Source of the DNA: Margaritispora aquatica
Lineage: Eukaryota > Ascomycota > Leotiomycetes > Helotiales > Discinellaceae
DNA length: 64,000 bases
Assembly (NCBI GenBank): GCA_007644065.1
Contig: VJWN01000021.1
Coordinates: forward strand, 448,271 to 512,270
Reading direction: 5' to 3'
The stretch's first letter is position 1. Each line of letters starts with the position of its first letter. Shown piece by piece: positions 51,027-61,646 of the stretch. Under the pieces are notes generated by a model. The model saw only the letters and a list, made by a program, of their open reading frames with translations. It searched no databases and was not told the origin of the DNA. The position numbers and the translations under genes were made by a program.

Positions 51027-52675
51027 AACAAAAGAAGGGCGATAGTTCTATCATAACAAGGAATGGAATATCTTTTAAAGGTCAAACAATTGCACAGACA
51101 TTTAAGAGCGTAATCGAACCATGTTTACGAAATATTCCATTATACTTCTTGAGGCGGACGTCATGTTGGTGGCAGCTCAGTCTTCCAATTGCAAAGCATT
51201 ATTTGCATGGCGAGGTGTGGAGGAGATTGAAGAAGGATCGATTTAAACCGATCGACGCTGGGATTGTGTTGGTGTTTTACCACATCTCAAGCAACTCTAA
51301 CTTTGGCTGAAAATATGATTGAGATTTCCGAAACACAAAAATCAAGAAGAACTGAATGAGCCTCTGCCTTGTAAGAGCCTTGCAGCTGTTTACTCTCTCC
51401 TAAAGAACCCCGAGCGAATGATGGGAGAGATTTCTGTGGGAAGTGCTTGAATTGGTCAGGTAGTTGTAGACCAAACTTAGGCAATAAACTAAGATTAGCA
51501 ACAGGATTGCAATTTAAATAAAATAGAATTTAACTAGTGTTTAAACGCTGCAATATCTCATACCGAAAGCAACTGTTGCTCCAGGACATTGTTGAGAGTC
51601 AGCTATTTAGTGTTATCGTCTCGCTTCATGAATAAGGGAAGTGCAGTCTATCATGAAATTGTACGAGAACGTTCACACTCCCCATTCCACTGTTGAAATG
51701 GGGGCATATCAGCTTTTTTCCATTCTTCAAGCTTGATGATATTGAAGTTCTTACTGTCCAGAAACAGCGACGAACCTGCGCCAAGAATCAATGCTGCTCA
51801 CATAAGTTGTTCTGAGGTGGGAAGCTGAAGGGAGACTTGAGAGGCCACATGGGGTACCAGCGACCATTTCTTCAGCTCATAAGGAGATGTAAAATGTCAA
51901 ATAGTAAAGGTATACTTCTAGCAATTGTGTAGAAAGCTGGGAACTTACGTCACAAGCTAGTGTAACATTTTGTATATGTTTATCTGATGTCACGATTCAA
52001 CGACTTTGAAGTAAACGAAATACTTTCGAAATTCCCGAAAAATCAAACTGGCTGATTCTCGAAGGGAAGATTTGTTGGTTTGTTGTGCTTGTGGAAATTG
52101 ACAGCGAAGGTAGAATTATGAAGCGTAAAAGCTGTAGGGTTGTAGTGATAAATGATGATTGATGATCAGATTGTTCTGAGTATGCTGATTTCTTCAGTTA
52201 TAAGACGAAAGAAGTTTCAGTGAAATACATAAAATGACTAGGAAAGTACAATGCAGGGCTTATCAACAGAAAGAGTGATTGGAAAATTGACATATGCATG
52301 TCAGCAGCAGGCTGTAGCACACTGAACTGCACCTCCCCCAATTACCCGAGTTTATGTGAGGTAAAAAAGACTGATTTGTTGCTACCAGGTACCTTTACAC
52401 CGACTATGAAATTTGAGAATCATAACATCGTTTTACTTCTACAGCTGAGCAGACCTTGGCTCCTCTTTGAATGCTCTGGAGTAGGATATAAGGTTGTAGT
52501 GGCAAGACAAGAATCACGAAAGCCAGGAGGCACGAAAACATAATAGAAAGCACTTCATTATTTGGATCTAAGGGTATCATCTCGCAGACATATGCAGACA
52601 GTTGTACAAACCAACAATGCGTGGATACAAAAGGAAAATTATCCCAAATCCGCCCCGCCATTTCGCCCCATTATT
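51027..52675. other. intergenic, no supported gene
   Basis: Promoter of Kre9/Knh1-like copy 2 at its left, the P4-ATPase 3' end at its right. No recognisable gene between. It is rather AT-rich. Confidence 0.5.
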
Positions 52676-55600
52676 TTACCCCGCTTCCACTACCTCCAAG
52701 TCATCATCATCACCACCTCTACCCCATAATCCAACACCATACCCTCCTTCGCCACCCACCTCCTCTAACTTCTTCATTACAGCGGGATCCCTCTCCAATT
52801 CCTGCCAAATCTCAATGCGACTCGGCCACCACCATTTCCCCAAAACATCCATGACCAAATCCCCCACAATCAACACACTCACAATCGCCAAAAATACGAG
52901 CCACCACGCGATATTCTTCCCCCAATGCTCTGTGATACCATCTTTGACAGCCATCAATGGATTTGGAGTGTAGATAGCAGAAAGAATGAAGTTCCATACC
53001 CACCAGCCAGCGACAGTGATGAGACAGGCAATGAGTGGGATTAGAGTTTTGCTGTGTGTCGAGAGAACGAGGAGCTTAATGTTGATGTAGCACACGCAGA
53101 CTGCAAACGCCATGTTGCCTATGGCGAAAAGACCTTGGTCTTCGGTGAACAAAGCCATTCCGTAAATGCCATAGACGCACCACCAAATGACTTGGCTTTG
53201 CACACCAGCGAGGATCATCCACCACCCCCATACCTTGAGATTGAAACCACGACTCAGCTGGCCGTACGAGTATAGTTCTGGAACGGCGAGTAATGTAGCA
53301 GCGCTAAGATCCTGCTCAAAAATGCCTGGAATCATGACACATAATGATGTGAGGAGAGTATTCCACACGACCAAACCATAAACCTCGTACAACGAAGTAC
53401 CAGTATATCCTGTCCACCGTGTATACATGATTTGAATGCTGTAAAACAACATTTCCTTCCAGAAAGTCCAAACAATATTCTTCGCTGTCCGGATGTAGCT
53501 CCAATGTCCATGGACCAGCAGCAAGCGTTGCAAAAATCGAAACTGAGCAATCGAGAAATCCGCCACACGGGCAGCTTGGAGGCCTTCCTTCCCTGATATA
53601 CCGACACCAACGTGTGCTTCTTGGATCATGCTAATATCGTTACCACCATCACCTATTGCGAGTGTCACAGATGACGGCACTTTGGCGCGAATGGCTTTCA
53701 CCATAGCTGCCTTTTGAGATGGGGATGCACGACAACAGATCACAGAGTCTGCCTTGATGAGTAGGGCATAGAAAGCATTGGTTGTAGCTTCATCGTCATC
53801 GACGTTGTTGAATGTCTGGCCGTCAATCACAACAACGGTATGCCTTCCGGTGGCAACCTCGACATTAGCTGCATTGACTTGGTCCAGAAGATTTCCTGTC
53901 TCGTGATCGAGAATTATTGTCTTCGAGTATGTCTTGCACAACTGGGCTGAGTGCGCAATATTGATGGCGGTTTCTCTTTTGTCGCCTGTCAGCATCCAGA
54001 TTTTGATATTTGCTCGCTGCAGCTTATCAATTGTTTCAGGCACGCCTTTCTGCAGTTTGTCCTCAATCGCAGTAGCTCCCGCCAGTTCGAGCTCCTTCTC
54101 AATCAATTCGCCAGCTCTCTCGATAAGTTCCTGACGGTTGCTTAGGCTTGTTGAAGCTTCGTGAAATTTGCTAGCCCAAGATAAATACTCTCCTTCTCCG
54201 ATGAAGCGATACGCATACACCAATGTCCTTAATCCCTCAGATGCGAACCCATCAATGTGCTGAAAGCATCTCTCGAACAGCCCTGCTTCATCCAAGGACT
54301 CAGCATCACGAACCAGCGTATCGATGTGATAGTTTCGATCACCCTTCGCACGCTCCCTCGATCTCCTTGAATCCTCGTGGATGCTGTCGAGCTCAAAGCT
54401 TGCTCGATCAAGAGATGTGCTTCGCCGAGACAAGCTGGGGACAAGCAAACTCATACCAAAGGTATTGAAACGTCTTCTCGATAGCTGATCTTGACTTTTC
54501 CTTGCAATTGCCCGTTCCGCCTCCTCGCTCGCTCTGAAATCATGCTGCTCCTTTACATGATTTGAAGTTGTTAGAGCAAGAGCCGCATGTTTCAGTCGTG
54601 ATTTTATTACTGAATCAGCCCCCTTGCAAAATATACATAGCTGGCCATCAGGGAATCTGACAACAATAGACATTCTTTTCCTCCTACTACTGAACTCAAT
54701 GACATCCAGGACCTGGTAGACCTCCTTGACAACAACATCTGGACTAGATGGATATGTGTTCAAAGTAATCGCATTTGTAACTCTGTCGATTACAACATAA
54801 CCTAATTCCTGAGCAGCCTCGACGAGAGCTTGTTCGTCTGGAGATGCAGCTTGGAAGTTTATGTCGCCATTTGTTTGAATCTCGGGAAAGCATGTATGGC
54901 AAAGTGCTAGTGACAATAAAAACAAGCGACTTCTTCGTGCAAAGTTAGTATTTGGATTCATCTGTAGGTATCGTATGAGCTCCGCGGTTCCTAGCTCTTT
55001 CGAGGCACTCGAATCCATCGGCGGACCTATACCCACAGCAGGTGAAGATCGACTAAAGTCGTCAGAATTTCCAGAAGTCGGAGGCACAATGGTAACTTCA
55101 AAGGACAATTTTTCGGTTAGCACAATGTCATTTTCTACAACGGTTTCTTTGGCCGAGTTGTGCAGCCATGACGTTCCGGCGACGCTAAATTTCCGAAATC
55201 GCATCAGATTCTCTGTCAAAGTGCCGGTCTTGTCAGAAAAGATGTAGTTGATTTGTCCTAGATTCTCAAACATGGTTTGCGTGTTCGATACCATTGGCGT
55301 GTTCGAGGCGTCATCATACATTTCAATATCAGCAAGAAAGATAAATTGAAAGAATTTGACGATCTCCAAGCTGACATATAGTGCAAGCGGGATCAAGTTG
55401 TTAAACATGATCACAAAGGCGATGAAGATGTCTGCAAATCGGATATGTCCATCAGCCAGATACCAAGCCTTTTTCTCGAAGACCCTGGTCCAGACAAGGT
55501 AGCCGACGCTGCATCCTACTGATACGAGTATTAGAAATGCCACAAGAATCCATACGACACTGTTGGCATATTTCTGCATGACAGGAGCCTTCGTTTGAGG

Positions 55601-56947
55601 GTTTTGGCTGGCATTCTTGCGGATTTTGCATTCTTCTCCAGTGTTGATGATCATTCCGATCGTCCGGTTGGTATTCCTCAATGTGCATCCTCGATAGATC
55701 ACATTGTTTAACGTGAGGGGAATGGTGGCTCCTGCTACTGTAGCCTTGCCGTTGAACTCGTACAGGTCAAGATTTGGATCCTCGACAGCAAACTGAGCAC
55801 GGCAACGCGAAACTCCGGCAAGGCTTTCACACCTCTCGGCAAGCAGGTTGGGTGGCTGTCTTGTCTTGAGATTCGTCTCGCCATCAAGAGCCATCGTCTC
55901 GACATAAGCAAGTCCGTTGCGGCCATCAGTATGGAGAATAACGATGTCTGCAGGTACCTGTTCATCTCTTCTAATCTCAATGATATCTCCAACTCTGAGG
56001 TGTATCCATTCCACAGTCGTCCATGGATCAGCTTCTGATTTTTCAACCCAAGGATCCGTGTTCGATAAAATTGACTGTGCGGTGAATGGACTTGGTGAGA
56101 GATCTTTGGGATCTGAAACAGTCGATGGTTGTTCGATCTTTTCTCTTGTGGATCTTTGCCCCAATGCATCTCTGAGATGTCTCACTAGTGGGTAACTGGT
56201 GGTTTCCCCGACTTGACTGGCAATGGCGTCGGTTTTATAGCCGTACAAGACACGAGATGGTCGCCTATTCTCAATCTTGTCAAGCCTATAGCGTCTCCAA
56301 TCGTCATAACCCTCCCTAGCAATGCACAAAAGAAGAAAAAACAACAATGGCAAAATCGTTGTGAACTGTCCTGTTGTACTGAAACCAGGAATGAGCTGCA
56401 ATATTCCCATGACCAGAAAGTAGAAGTTGGAAGCTTTGCTGAATTGAAACCAGAGTTGGAATGGGATGAATGTCCAAATGGTGTACCGGCTGGATCGGAT
56501 CGAGTTGCTGATATATTGGGTTCCAGTTCTCTCATCAATGAGTGGGAAATTCCTCGATGCATCAAGCTCGATGTGTCTTCCATCTTTCGTCCTAGGAAGC
56601 TCCCGCTGGCGAAACAATCCCTCTAGGATGTATTGCTTGAATGATGCTTCCAAGAAATCTGATAACGTGACCTTGGTACGCCGAATCCAGGAGTGAGAAG
56701 TCTTGTAAGAAAACCCTTTCCCAACCTGCTTCACATTTGCGCATTTCCCCTTCTCGTTGCTTCCTGCATCGGAATCTGCTTCCAGGACTTCTGGCTCGAT
56801 CCGTGGAGGGTATGATTTCGTCTTTTTCACAACCTCCGGCTGATCCGGCTTTGGAGGTCTCCCTGCCTGAATGACATTGTCGTCATCACCTTGCTGTCGC
56901 AACAACGTCTTGGGTAGTCGTCCTCCATCCACCCTTTCCATCGACAT
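52676..56947 (-). CDS. P4-type phospholipid-translocating ATPase, Dnf3-like
   Basis: Membrane flippase that moves phospholipids from the outer or lumenal to the cytosolic leaflet, using ATP. One exon of 1423 residues starts at the ATG of MSMERVDGG. A soluble N-terminus of about 145 residues precedes the family block NSIRSSRYTIWTFIPFQLW. The phosphorylated Asp is residue 572 in SDKTGTLTEN. Also present are the nucleotide-domain motifs KGADSVI and TGDKRETAIN, the hinge AIGDGGNDISMIQEA (around residue 1100) and a final set of hydrophobic helices. The FSTTG segment and FRKFSVAGTSWLHN after the phosphorylation site resemble yeast Dnf3 more than Drs2 or Dnf1. Dnf-type flippases need a Cdc50-family partner, which is not in this window. 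Absence of introns over 4.3 kb is unusual here but common for this family. Confidence 0.93.
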   Translation of the reverse strand: MSMERVDGGRLPKTLLRQQGDDDNVIQAGRPPKPDQPEVVKKTKSYPPRIEPEVLEADSDAGSNEKGKCANVKQVGKGFSYKTSHSWIRRTKVTLSDFLEASFKQYILEGLFRQRELPRTKDGRHIELDASRNFPLIDERTGTQYISNSIRSSRYTIWTFIPFQLWFQFSKASNFYFLVMGILQLIPGFSTTGQFTTILPLLFFLLLCIAREGYDDWRRYRLDKIENRRPSRVLYGYKTDAIASQVGETTSYPLVRHLRDALGQRSTREKIEQPSTVSDPKDLSPSPFTAQSILSNTDPWVEKSEADPWTTVEWIHLRVGDIIEIRRDEQVPADIVILHTDGRNGLAYVETMALDGETNLKTRQPPNLLAERCESLAGVSRCRAQFAVEDPNLDLYEFNGKATVAGATIPLTLNNVIYRGCTLRNTNRTIGMIINTGEECKIRKNASQNPQTKAPVMQKYANSVVWILVAFLILVSVGCSVGYLVWTRVFEKKAWYLADGHIRFADIFIAFVIMFNNLIPLALYVSLEIVKFFQFIFLADIEMYDDASNTPMVSNTQTMFENLGQINYIFSDKTGTLTENLMRFRKFSVAGTSWLHNSAKETVVENDIVLTEKLSFEVTIVPPTSGNSDDFSRSSPAVGIGPPMDSSASKELGTAELIRYLQMNPNTNFARRSRLFLLSLALCHTCFPEIQTNGDINFQAASPDEQALVEAAQELGYVVIDRVTNAITLNTYPSSPDVVVKEVYQVLDVIEFSSRRKRMSIVVRFPDGQLCIFCKGADSVIKSRLKHAALALTTSNHVKEQHDFRASEEAERAIARKSQDQLSRRRFNTFGMSLLVPSLSRRSTSLDRASFELDSIHEDSRRSRERAKGDRNYHIDTLVRDAESLDEAGLFERCFQHIDGFASEGLRTLVYAYRFIGEGEYLSWASKFHEASTSLSNRQELIERAGELIEKELELAGATAIEDKLQKGVPETIDKLQRANIKIWMLTGDKRETAINIAHSAQLCKTYSKTIILDHETGNLLDQVNAANVEVATGRHTVVVIDGQTFNNVDDDEATTNAFYALLIKADSVICCRASPSQKAAMVKAIRAKVPSSVTLAIGDGGNDISMIQEAHVGVGISGKEGLQAARVADFSIAQFRFLQRLLLVHGHWSYIRTAKNIVWTFWKEMLFYSIQIMYTRWTGYTGTSLYEVYGLVVWNTLLTSLCVMIPGIFEQDLSAATLLAVPELYSYGQLSRGFNLKVWGWWMILAGVQSQVIWWCVYGIYGMALFTEDQGLFAIGNMAFAVCVCYINIKLLVLSTHSKTLIPLIACLITVAGWWVWNFILSAIYTPNPLMAVKDGITEHWGKNIAWWLVFLAIVSVLIVGDLVMDVLGKWWWPSRIEIWQELERDPAVMKKLEEVGGEGGYGVGLWGRGGDDDDLEVVEAG

Positions 56948-58034
56948 GATCGCATCCTCATGAGAAAAGATCGATGAAGTTCATGATATTGAGATTCCAT
57001 GCGTCAGATACGGTGTCGGACGCATCGGAACTCGTATTCCGCCCACTTCAGCGTGAGAGTGGATCTTTAATCAGCGGCGACATGGATGTGTCGCGCCTGT
57101 CGACAAATCATGACAAGTTGATGTTCACAACCTTGATTTGGGGGATTCCAGAGCTTTAATGCTGATATGAGAAGGTTGATTTTTTGGGGGGGCTCAGTGA
57201 AAAGCTGGTTTCATATGGTTCAGTGCTCCCAGGGTTTCATTGTGCTGTTGGAGGGCCAATGACGGTGCTGATACATACACGGGCAATGAACCCTGGTGTC
57301 AGTGCTTGCACGAGTCGCCATTAGAAAGATCATCATTAGAATCATGTTCTTAACTCTGGATTATGATTTGGTGAAGTAGCAATTGAGGCTCAACAGAATG
57401 GATGCATTGAGGTGACAACGATGTCTTGAGTGAACACACTCATCTGACATGATTGATGAAGACTGCAGGTGAGGTCCAGCCGACTCCCCACCGCTCCATG
57501 AAAGTCAGCTGACACACTATGAACGATGAGGATTTCCCGAAATTATCGCAGCACAATAATTCAACCCATACGGCCCCAATTTTACTTCATTCTTTCAGAG
57601 AGAGGCAGAAAGGAACAAAGTTTCGAGATTGCTCGAAGTTTGATAGTCACATGATGTCACAGGTATCTTTATTTGGGTTTGTTGCATATCTTACCCACCA
57701 GATGCGTGCCAAGTGCAGGAGTGACAAAATTCGCGAGAGGTAAGGTACTTCACACAAGGAATGGATTTGAAGGATGGGTAGGGAGGTGAGTTTGCTCAGT
57801 AAGCTACTAGACTAGACCACTACGATATTTGAATGAACAGCTAACAAATGTCTTTCTCCGCCACCCTTGACAATCAAGTGAAACGATAATTTCGACATAT
57901 ACGTCAGTGTATTCAAAAATCAAAATCAATCACAGAATCTAAAAGGCCTTTCATAGGTTGAGAACAAGACAAAAAACATGTGCATGCGAGCTCTTGAGAA
58001 GCTAGAACTCGCCTATCGACGGAATAGGTATAAA
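56948..58034. other. intergenic, P4-ATPase promoter
   Basis: It holds the upstream region of the flippase gene and the 3' region of the following minus-strand gene. Short open frames here (56974, 57519) match nothing known. Confidence 0.5.
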
Positions 58035-59320
58035 TTAACAAGGAGGACAGCAATTTCTGTACTTTGTACAACCATATGTCGATAACCTGTAACCTGCCGC
58101 GTCACAAGAGCCATTATAAAGACAAGAAAAACAGGTGACTTCGTCCGACTGTGTGGTGCAGGTTCCAAAACCAGTGCATCGTGTTCTATCACCACAAGCG
58201 AATGTTGCTCCTCCGAAAGGATAGCAGAATTTGCCGAAGCAAGATGCTGGAGTTGCGGTGGCAAGGACTGTGGATGTGCTGGTGCCTTTGCACAGTTGTG
58301 GTGTATGGGATCGAGGTTGTGCTGAAGCTGTGCGAAGTTGAGGTTTCTGTGATTGTATTTGTGATGCTGACGATGACCTGTGTAGTGAGAGTCGAAGTTA
58401 TTTGGTTCAAAAATAGTGTAATTGTTGTGGTCACTGAAAGTGCTGCTGGAGTGGTTGTTGAGAAAGATGTGATGTATATTGTGCTCGTAGATGTAGTGTT
58501 GGTAACAGTACTTGCAGTAATACTGAGACACGAGCATGCAGATGAGTACCTGGGGAAGGTCAGTATCATTAGCTAACAGGAAAAACGAGATGTTAGCATA
58601 CCGAACAGCTCCGGAACAAGCAGATGCGTATGTTGGGATGCTGGTTGGCGAATTGGTAGTCGTGGCTTTGTTTGCCCGCAGAGTCAGTTCCTCAAAGCTG
58701 ACTTCCAATCTAGGTTGTGACTTGTAGATGATACTTCCACCTTCTGCGTTTCGCTGTGCATGTAAAACTCGCTTCTGATTTGATGGAGGACATGCTGCAG
58801 TCTGCTTAGAAGTTGTTGTTACAACATTAACATTTATTTGCGTAACTTGTGGACGAGCAGTCTCAATGCTTGTGCATGGTTTCGTGGTTTTTATCGTCAC
58901 TTCAAATGCCTGAGTTGATGTAGTTGAGATAACTATATAGACTATCGAGGTTGATTCGCTTAACGCAGTGGCTGTACTAATCGATATAGCTACTGGAACT
59001 GTGCGCGTGGATACGATAGTCGAGGCGATTGCACTGTTTTATATTAGCTAAGATGGACGTCAATAAAGGCTTGAAGTCAAAAAGCCTTGGGTAAAAAACC
59101 ACACTTCTTTGAAGAAACGATGAGCAATCCCTGACAGCAACTGATAATCTTGAGCTGACGTTGACCTGGACATACTTAGCATTCGAAAATGAACGCTTTG
59201 AAAATTGAGAATGCGGACACGGACAGCTCGAAGGCAGTTATCTGCGTTACAACCGGCAGCTTGAACTGTAGAATTGGCGAAAGTCGCCGTCAAGTAGAGA
59301 AAGATAGTAATCAAAAACAT
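58035..59320 (-). CDS. secreted Ser/Thr-rich, Cys-rich protein (exons incomplete)
   Basis: Probable wall or extracellular protein. The start is the ATG of MFLITIFLYLTATFA, a signal peptide, followed by CNADNCLRA. Later segments, in different frames, are VRDCSSFLQRSVVF (near 59110), a Ser/Thr-rich stretch with PTYASACSGAVR at about 58650-58600, and after a 50 bp intron (58605-58556 approximately) YSSACSCLSITAS. This CLRA-DCSSF-YASACSG-YSSACSC series is a recurrent fungal secreted pattern. A Thr-rich frame then runs to about 58280. The end lies in yet another frame as a Cys-rich tail: SCFGKFCYPFGG, ACGDRTRC, CLYNGSCD and NCCPPC, stop at 58035. At least two junctions could not be resolved by clean splicing. 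Confidence 0.6.
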
Positions 59321-59918
59321 TGCGAATTATTCTGATTTGTGCTGGAGAAGGAGAACTTGAGGAGGAAAGGAAGATATAATAGCTGGACATCACACTTCAT
59401 TATGCACGAAATTCCTCACCTTGTGAGAAAAAGCGTAGCTGACAGAAACCTTCAACCGCTTCCATTGTGACTATGGAAAACTTTAAGGACGCCACAGGGT
59501 AACAGCAGTGCTGCAATTGACCAACTAGACTCTTTATAAGTTGAAATGACAGAACTTTAAACATGCGGCTGATGGAGCTACCCCTGAACAAGCCTGATTC
59601 TTGCCGAAAATCCGGGGTATTCTGGTGAAGAGCATGTTTACCACGAGGCAAAGAGCCCAGCTTTCCACGACGCTCAATCTCTGGTCTAAGTCCAGAATAT
59701 ATCTCGCACTATTAGCAGATAAACATGAGTCTCAGCGACCCAGTTTATTTCCATGCTGTCACATGTATTTGTGCATTTCTCCACAAACTCAACCTCCTTT
59801 TTTATCGCACCTCCACAAGCGAGCTCGCTTCTGCACAAGTTTCGCATCACTCTCAAACACCAATCAACCGACAACTGACTTCTAAGAGAGCAAAGATAGC
59901 AGTAACAAAGCAATCACA
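59321..59918. other. divergent intergenic spacer
   Basis: 598 bp between two start codons on opposite strands. Short overlapping frames here are not supported. Confidence 0.5.
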
Positions 59919-60761
59919 ATGGCTGATCCAGATGTTTCGATGAGTGGAAATAACACAGAAAGCTCCGAGGACGATGAGTATGACGAGCGTTCTGCAAGTG
60001 AGAACGAGTCTGAGAGAGAGTCTGAGAGAGAGTCTGAGAATGAGTCTGAGAGTGAGAGGTAAATACCAAGCTTCTGTAGATCCTCTTAAGACATAACTAA
60101 CTGATCATATAGAAGAGACCCTCAATTTCCTATGGATTGTACCAATCCCTCTGAATGGCCTGAATCATACGCCTTCAATACAGTGGCCTACTACGCTATC
60201 TTCTTCACTCAACTTGGCTCTATGGGAATGGATGACAAGGAATATTTCGATGACTGCACTTTCGAGTTTAAGGAACGGAAGAACAAAGACGACAACACCA
60301 TTGCTCCATGGTATGAATGCATTTTCGAGTATGATGGATTCAAAGGCCTGTACAGCTGCGAGCTTGATGGTCCTACTAAGACGAAGTTCAAGAATTTCAC
60401 CCTGCTGGCCTGGACTCGTATGTTACCCTGGGATGATCATGAAGAGCATTGTTGGGAGGGAAAGGATCTGAACTTGGTATTTGTGGATGACGTTCTGGAT
60501 GACCAAGGCAGACCCCTCTTGAACTTCATGTTGTTGTATGAGAAGCGCCAAGGCAGACAACTGGTTGTGAGCGGCTGGGGAAGACTGTATGATCTCTGGG
60601 GAAAGCAGTCAAATTTCAGTGCAGAGGAAATAGGCAGAATTCGTGCTTTCGAAGAAGATGAGGAGATCGATGACCCTCATTACGATTTCTACATGGACGC
60701 TATTTCTGGCGATCAACCCCGAGCTCAAATCGTCACTTCGACTGCGATGGGAGATGAGTGA
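59919..60761 (+). CDS. hypothetical acidic protein with ESER repeats
   Basis: Two exons, 59919-60058 and 60113-60761, joined across a 54 bp intron (GTAAAT donor, CATATAG acceptor), give 262 residues. I recognise no family. The N-terminal 46 residues are very acidic and Ser-rich, encoded partly by a 12 bp tandem repeat (GAGTCTGAGAGA-like, four units at 60006-60053). The rest looks like a compact domain with a Trp/Tyr/Phe-rich stretch: NPSEWPESYAFNTVAYYAIF, YECIFEYDGFKGLYSCELD, LVFVDDVLDDQGRP. It ends in an acidic tail. No signal peptide or membrane segment; probably cytoplasmic or nuclear. Confidence 0.75.
60006..60053 (+). repeat. 12 bp coding tandem repeat
   Basis: Four adjacent 12 bp units starting GAGTCTGAGA, encoding ESER/ESEN/ESES. 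The last two differ from the first two at one or two bases. Confidence 0.9.
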
Positions 60762-61646
60762 GGAGGCGATGGATAGTTTTTGGGGGGGGGGGGGGGGGAG
60801 TTATGTTGGGTTAGACACTGGCTAGGCGCGTTTGGGAAGCATTCTGGCTTCTGGATTCTGTTGAGACAGATTTAACGAGGTACACAACGGTGTATAGCAT
60901 CAAAGCCCAGAAAAGTTCGCGCAGGATAACCTTTGTACACTAGGATACAGTTTCTCTTCACTGAAGGAACAGTTTACCTCGCACTTGTGATGTTTAGTCT
61001 AACCTTTGAGAAGATGCTCAGTCGAATGATGTTTACAATTCTTGGCAACCGATGTCCGGTGCAATGAAGCTGACGCTTGAAGATTGTCAAAAAGTGGTTA
61101 ACATAGTGCAGAAAGTCGAGTAGTGGCAACAAGTCTGTAACAAATAGGTCTATGACACAAAACAAGCATAGATAGCATTGACTCACAGTGGTAATGTGGC
61201 ATGGCAGGATCTAAAGCCAAATCTGAGCATTTTTCTGCCTATATTTGTAAATTATTTAGAGGAGGGGTCTAGACAATGAACAAATTCAGCGTGATAGACT
61301 TGTTTTCTACGATGTCAGACTTCCTAGAGCAAGTTAGCTGAATTCGATGATTCAACACACAATGTGCCGTATCAAGATAAACGCATCACGTTTATAAGTC
61401 TGTCGCAGCTCCCCTGTGAAAACAAAATATATATACTCTATCTTACATCTTGCCTGACTTATTGTTGCGAATTGTTTGAAAGGAATTTGCAGTGATTATT
61501 GGCAAAAGCTTATACCTTGGAGCTGGATAATTGCGTCGCTCAGATTTCATTCGGACAATACGATTGCTATATGTCTTCTTATAGCTTCTAAGATGACACA
61601 ATGAAGCATGACATTATAAAATGACGAAGTACTACTTCAATCGCAT
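60762..61646. other. convergent intergenic spacer
   Basis: Between two convergent genes. Apart from the poly-G run at 60782-60798 nothing is recognised. Confidence 0.5.
60782..60798. repeat. homopolymer of 17 G
   Basis: An uninterrupted run of 17 G starts 20 bp after the stop codon of the acidic-repeat gene. Its length may be inexact in an assembly. Confidence 0.9.
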
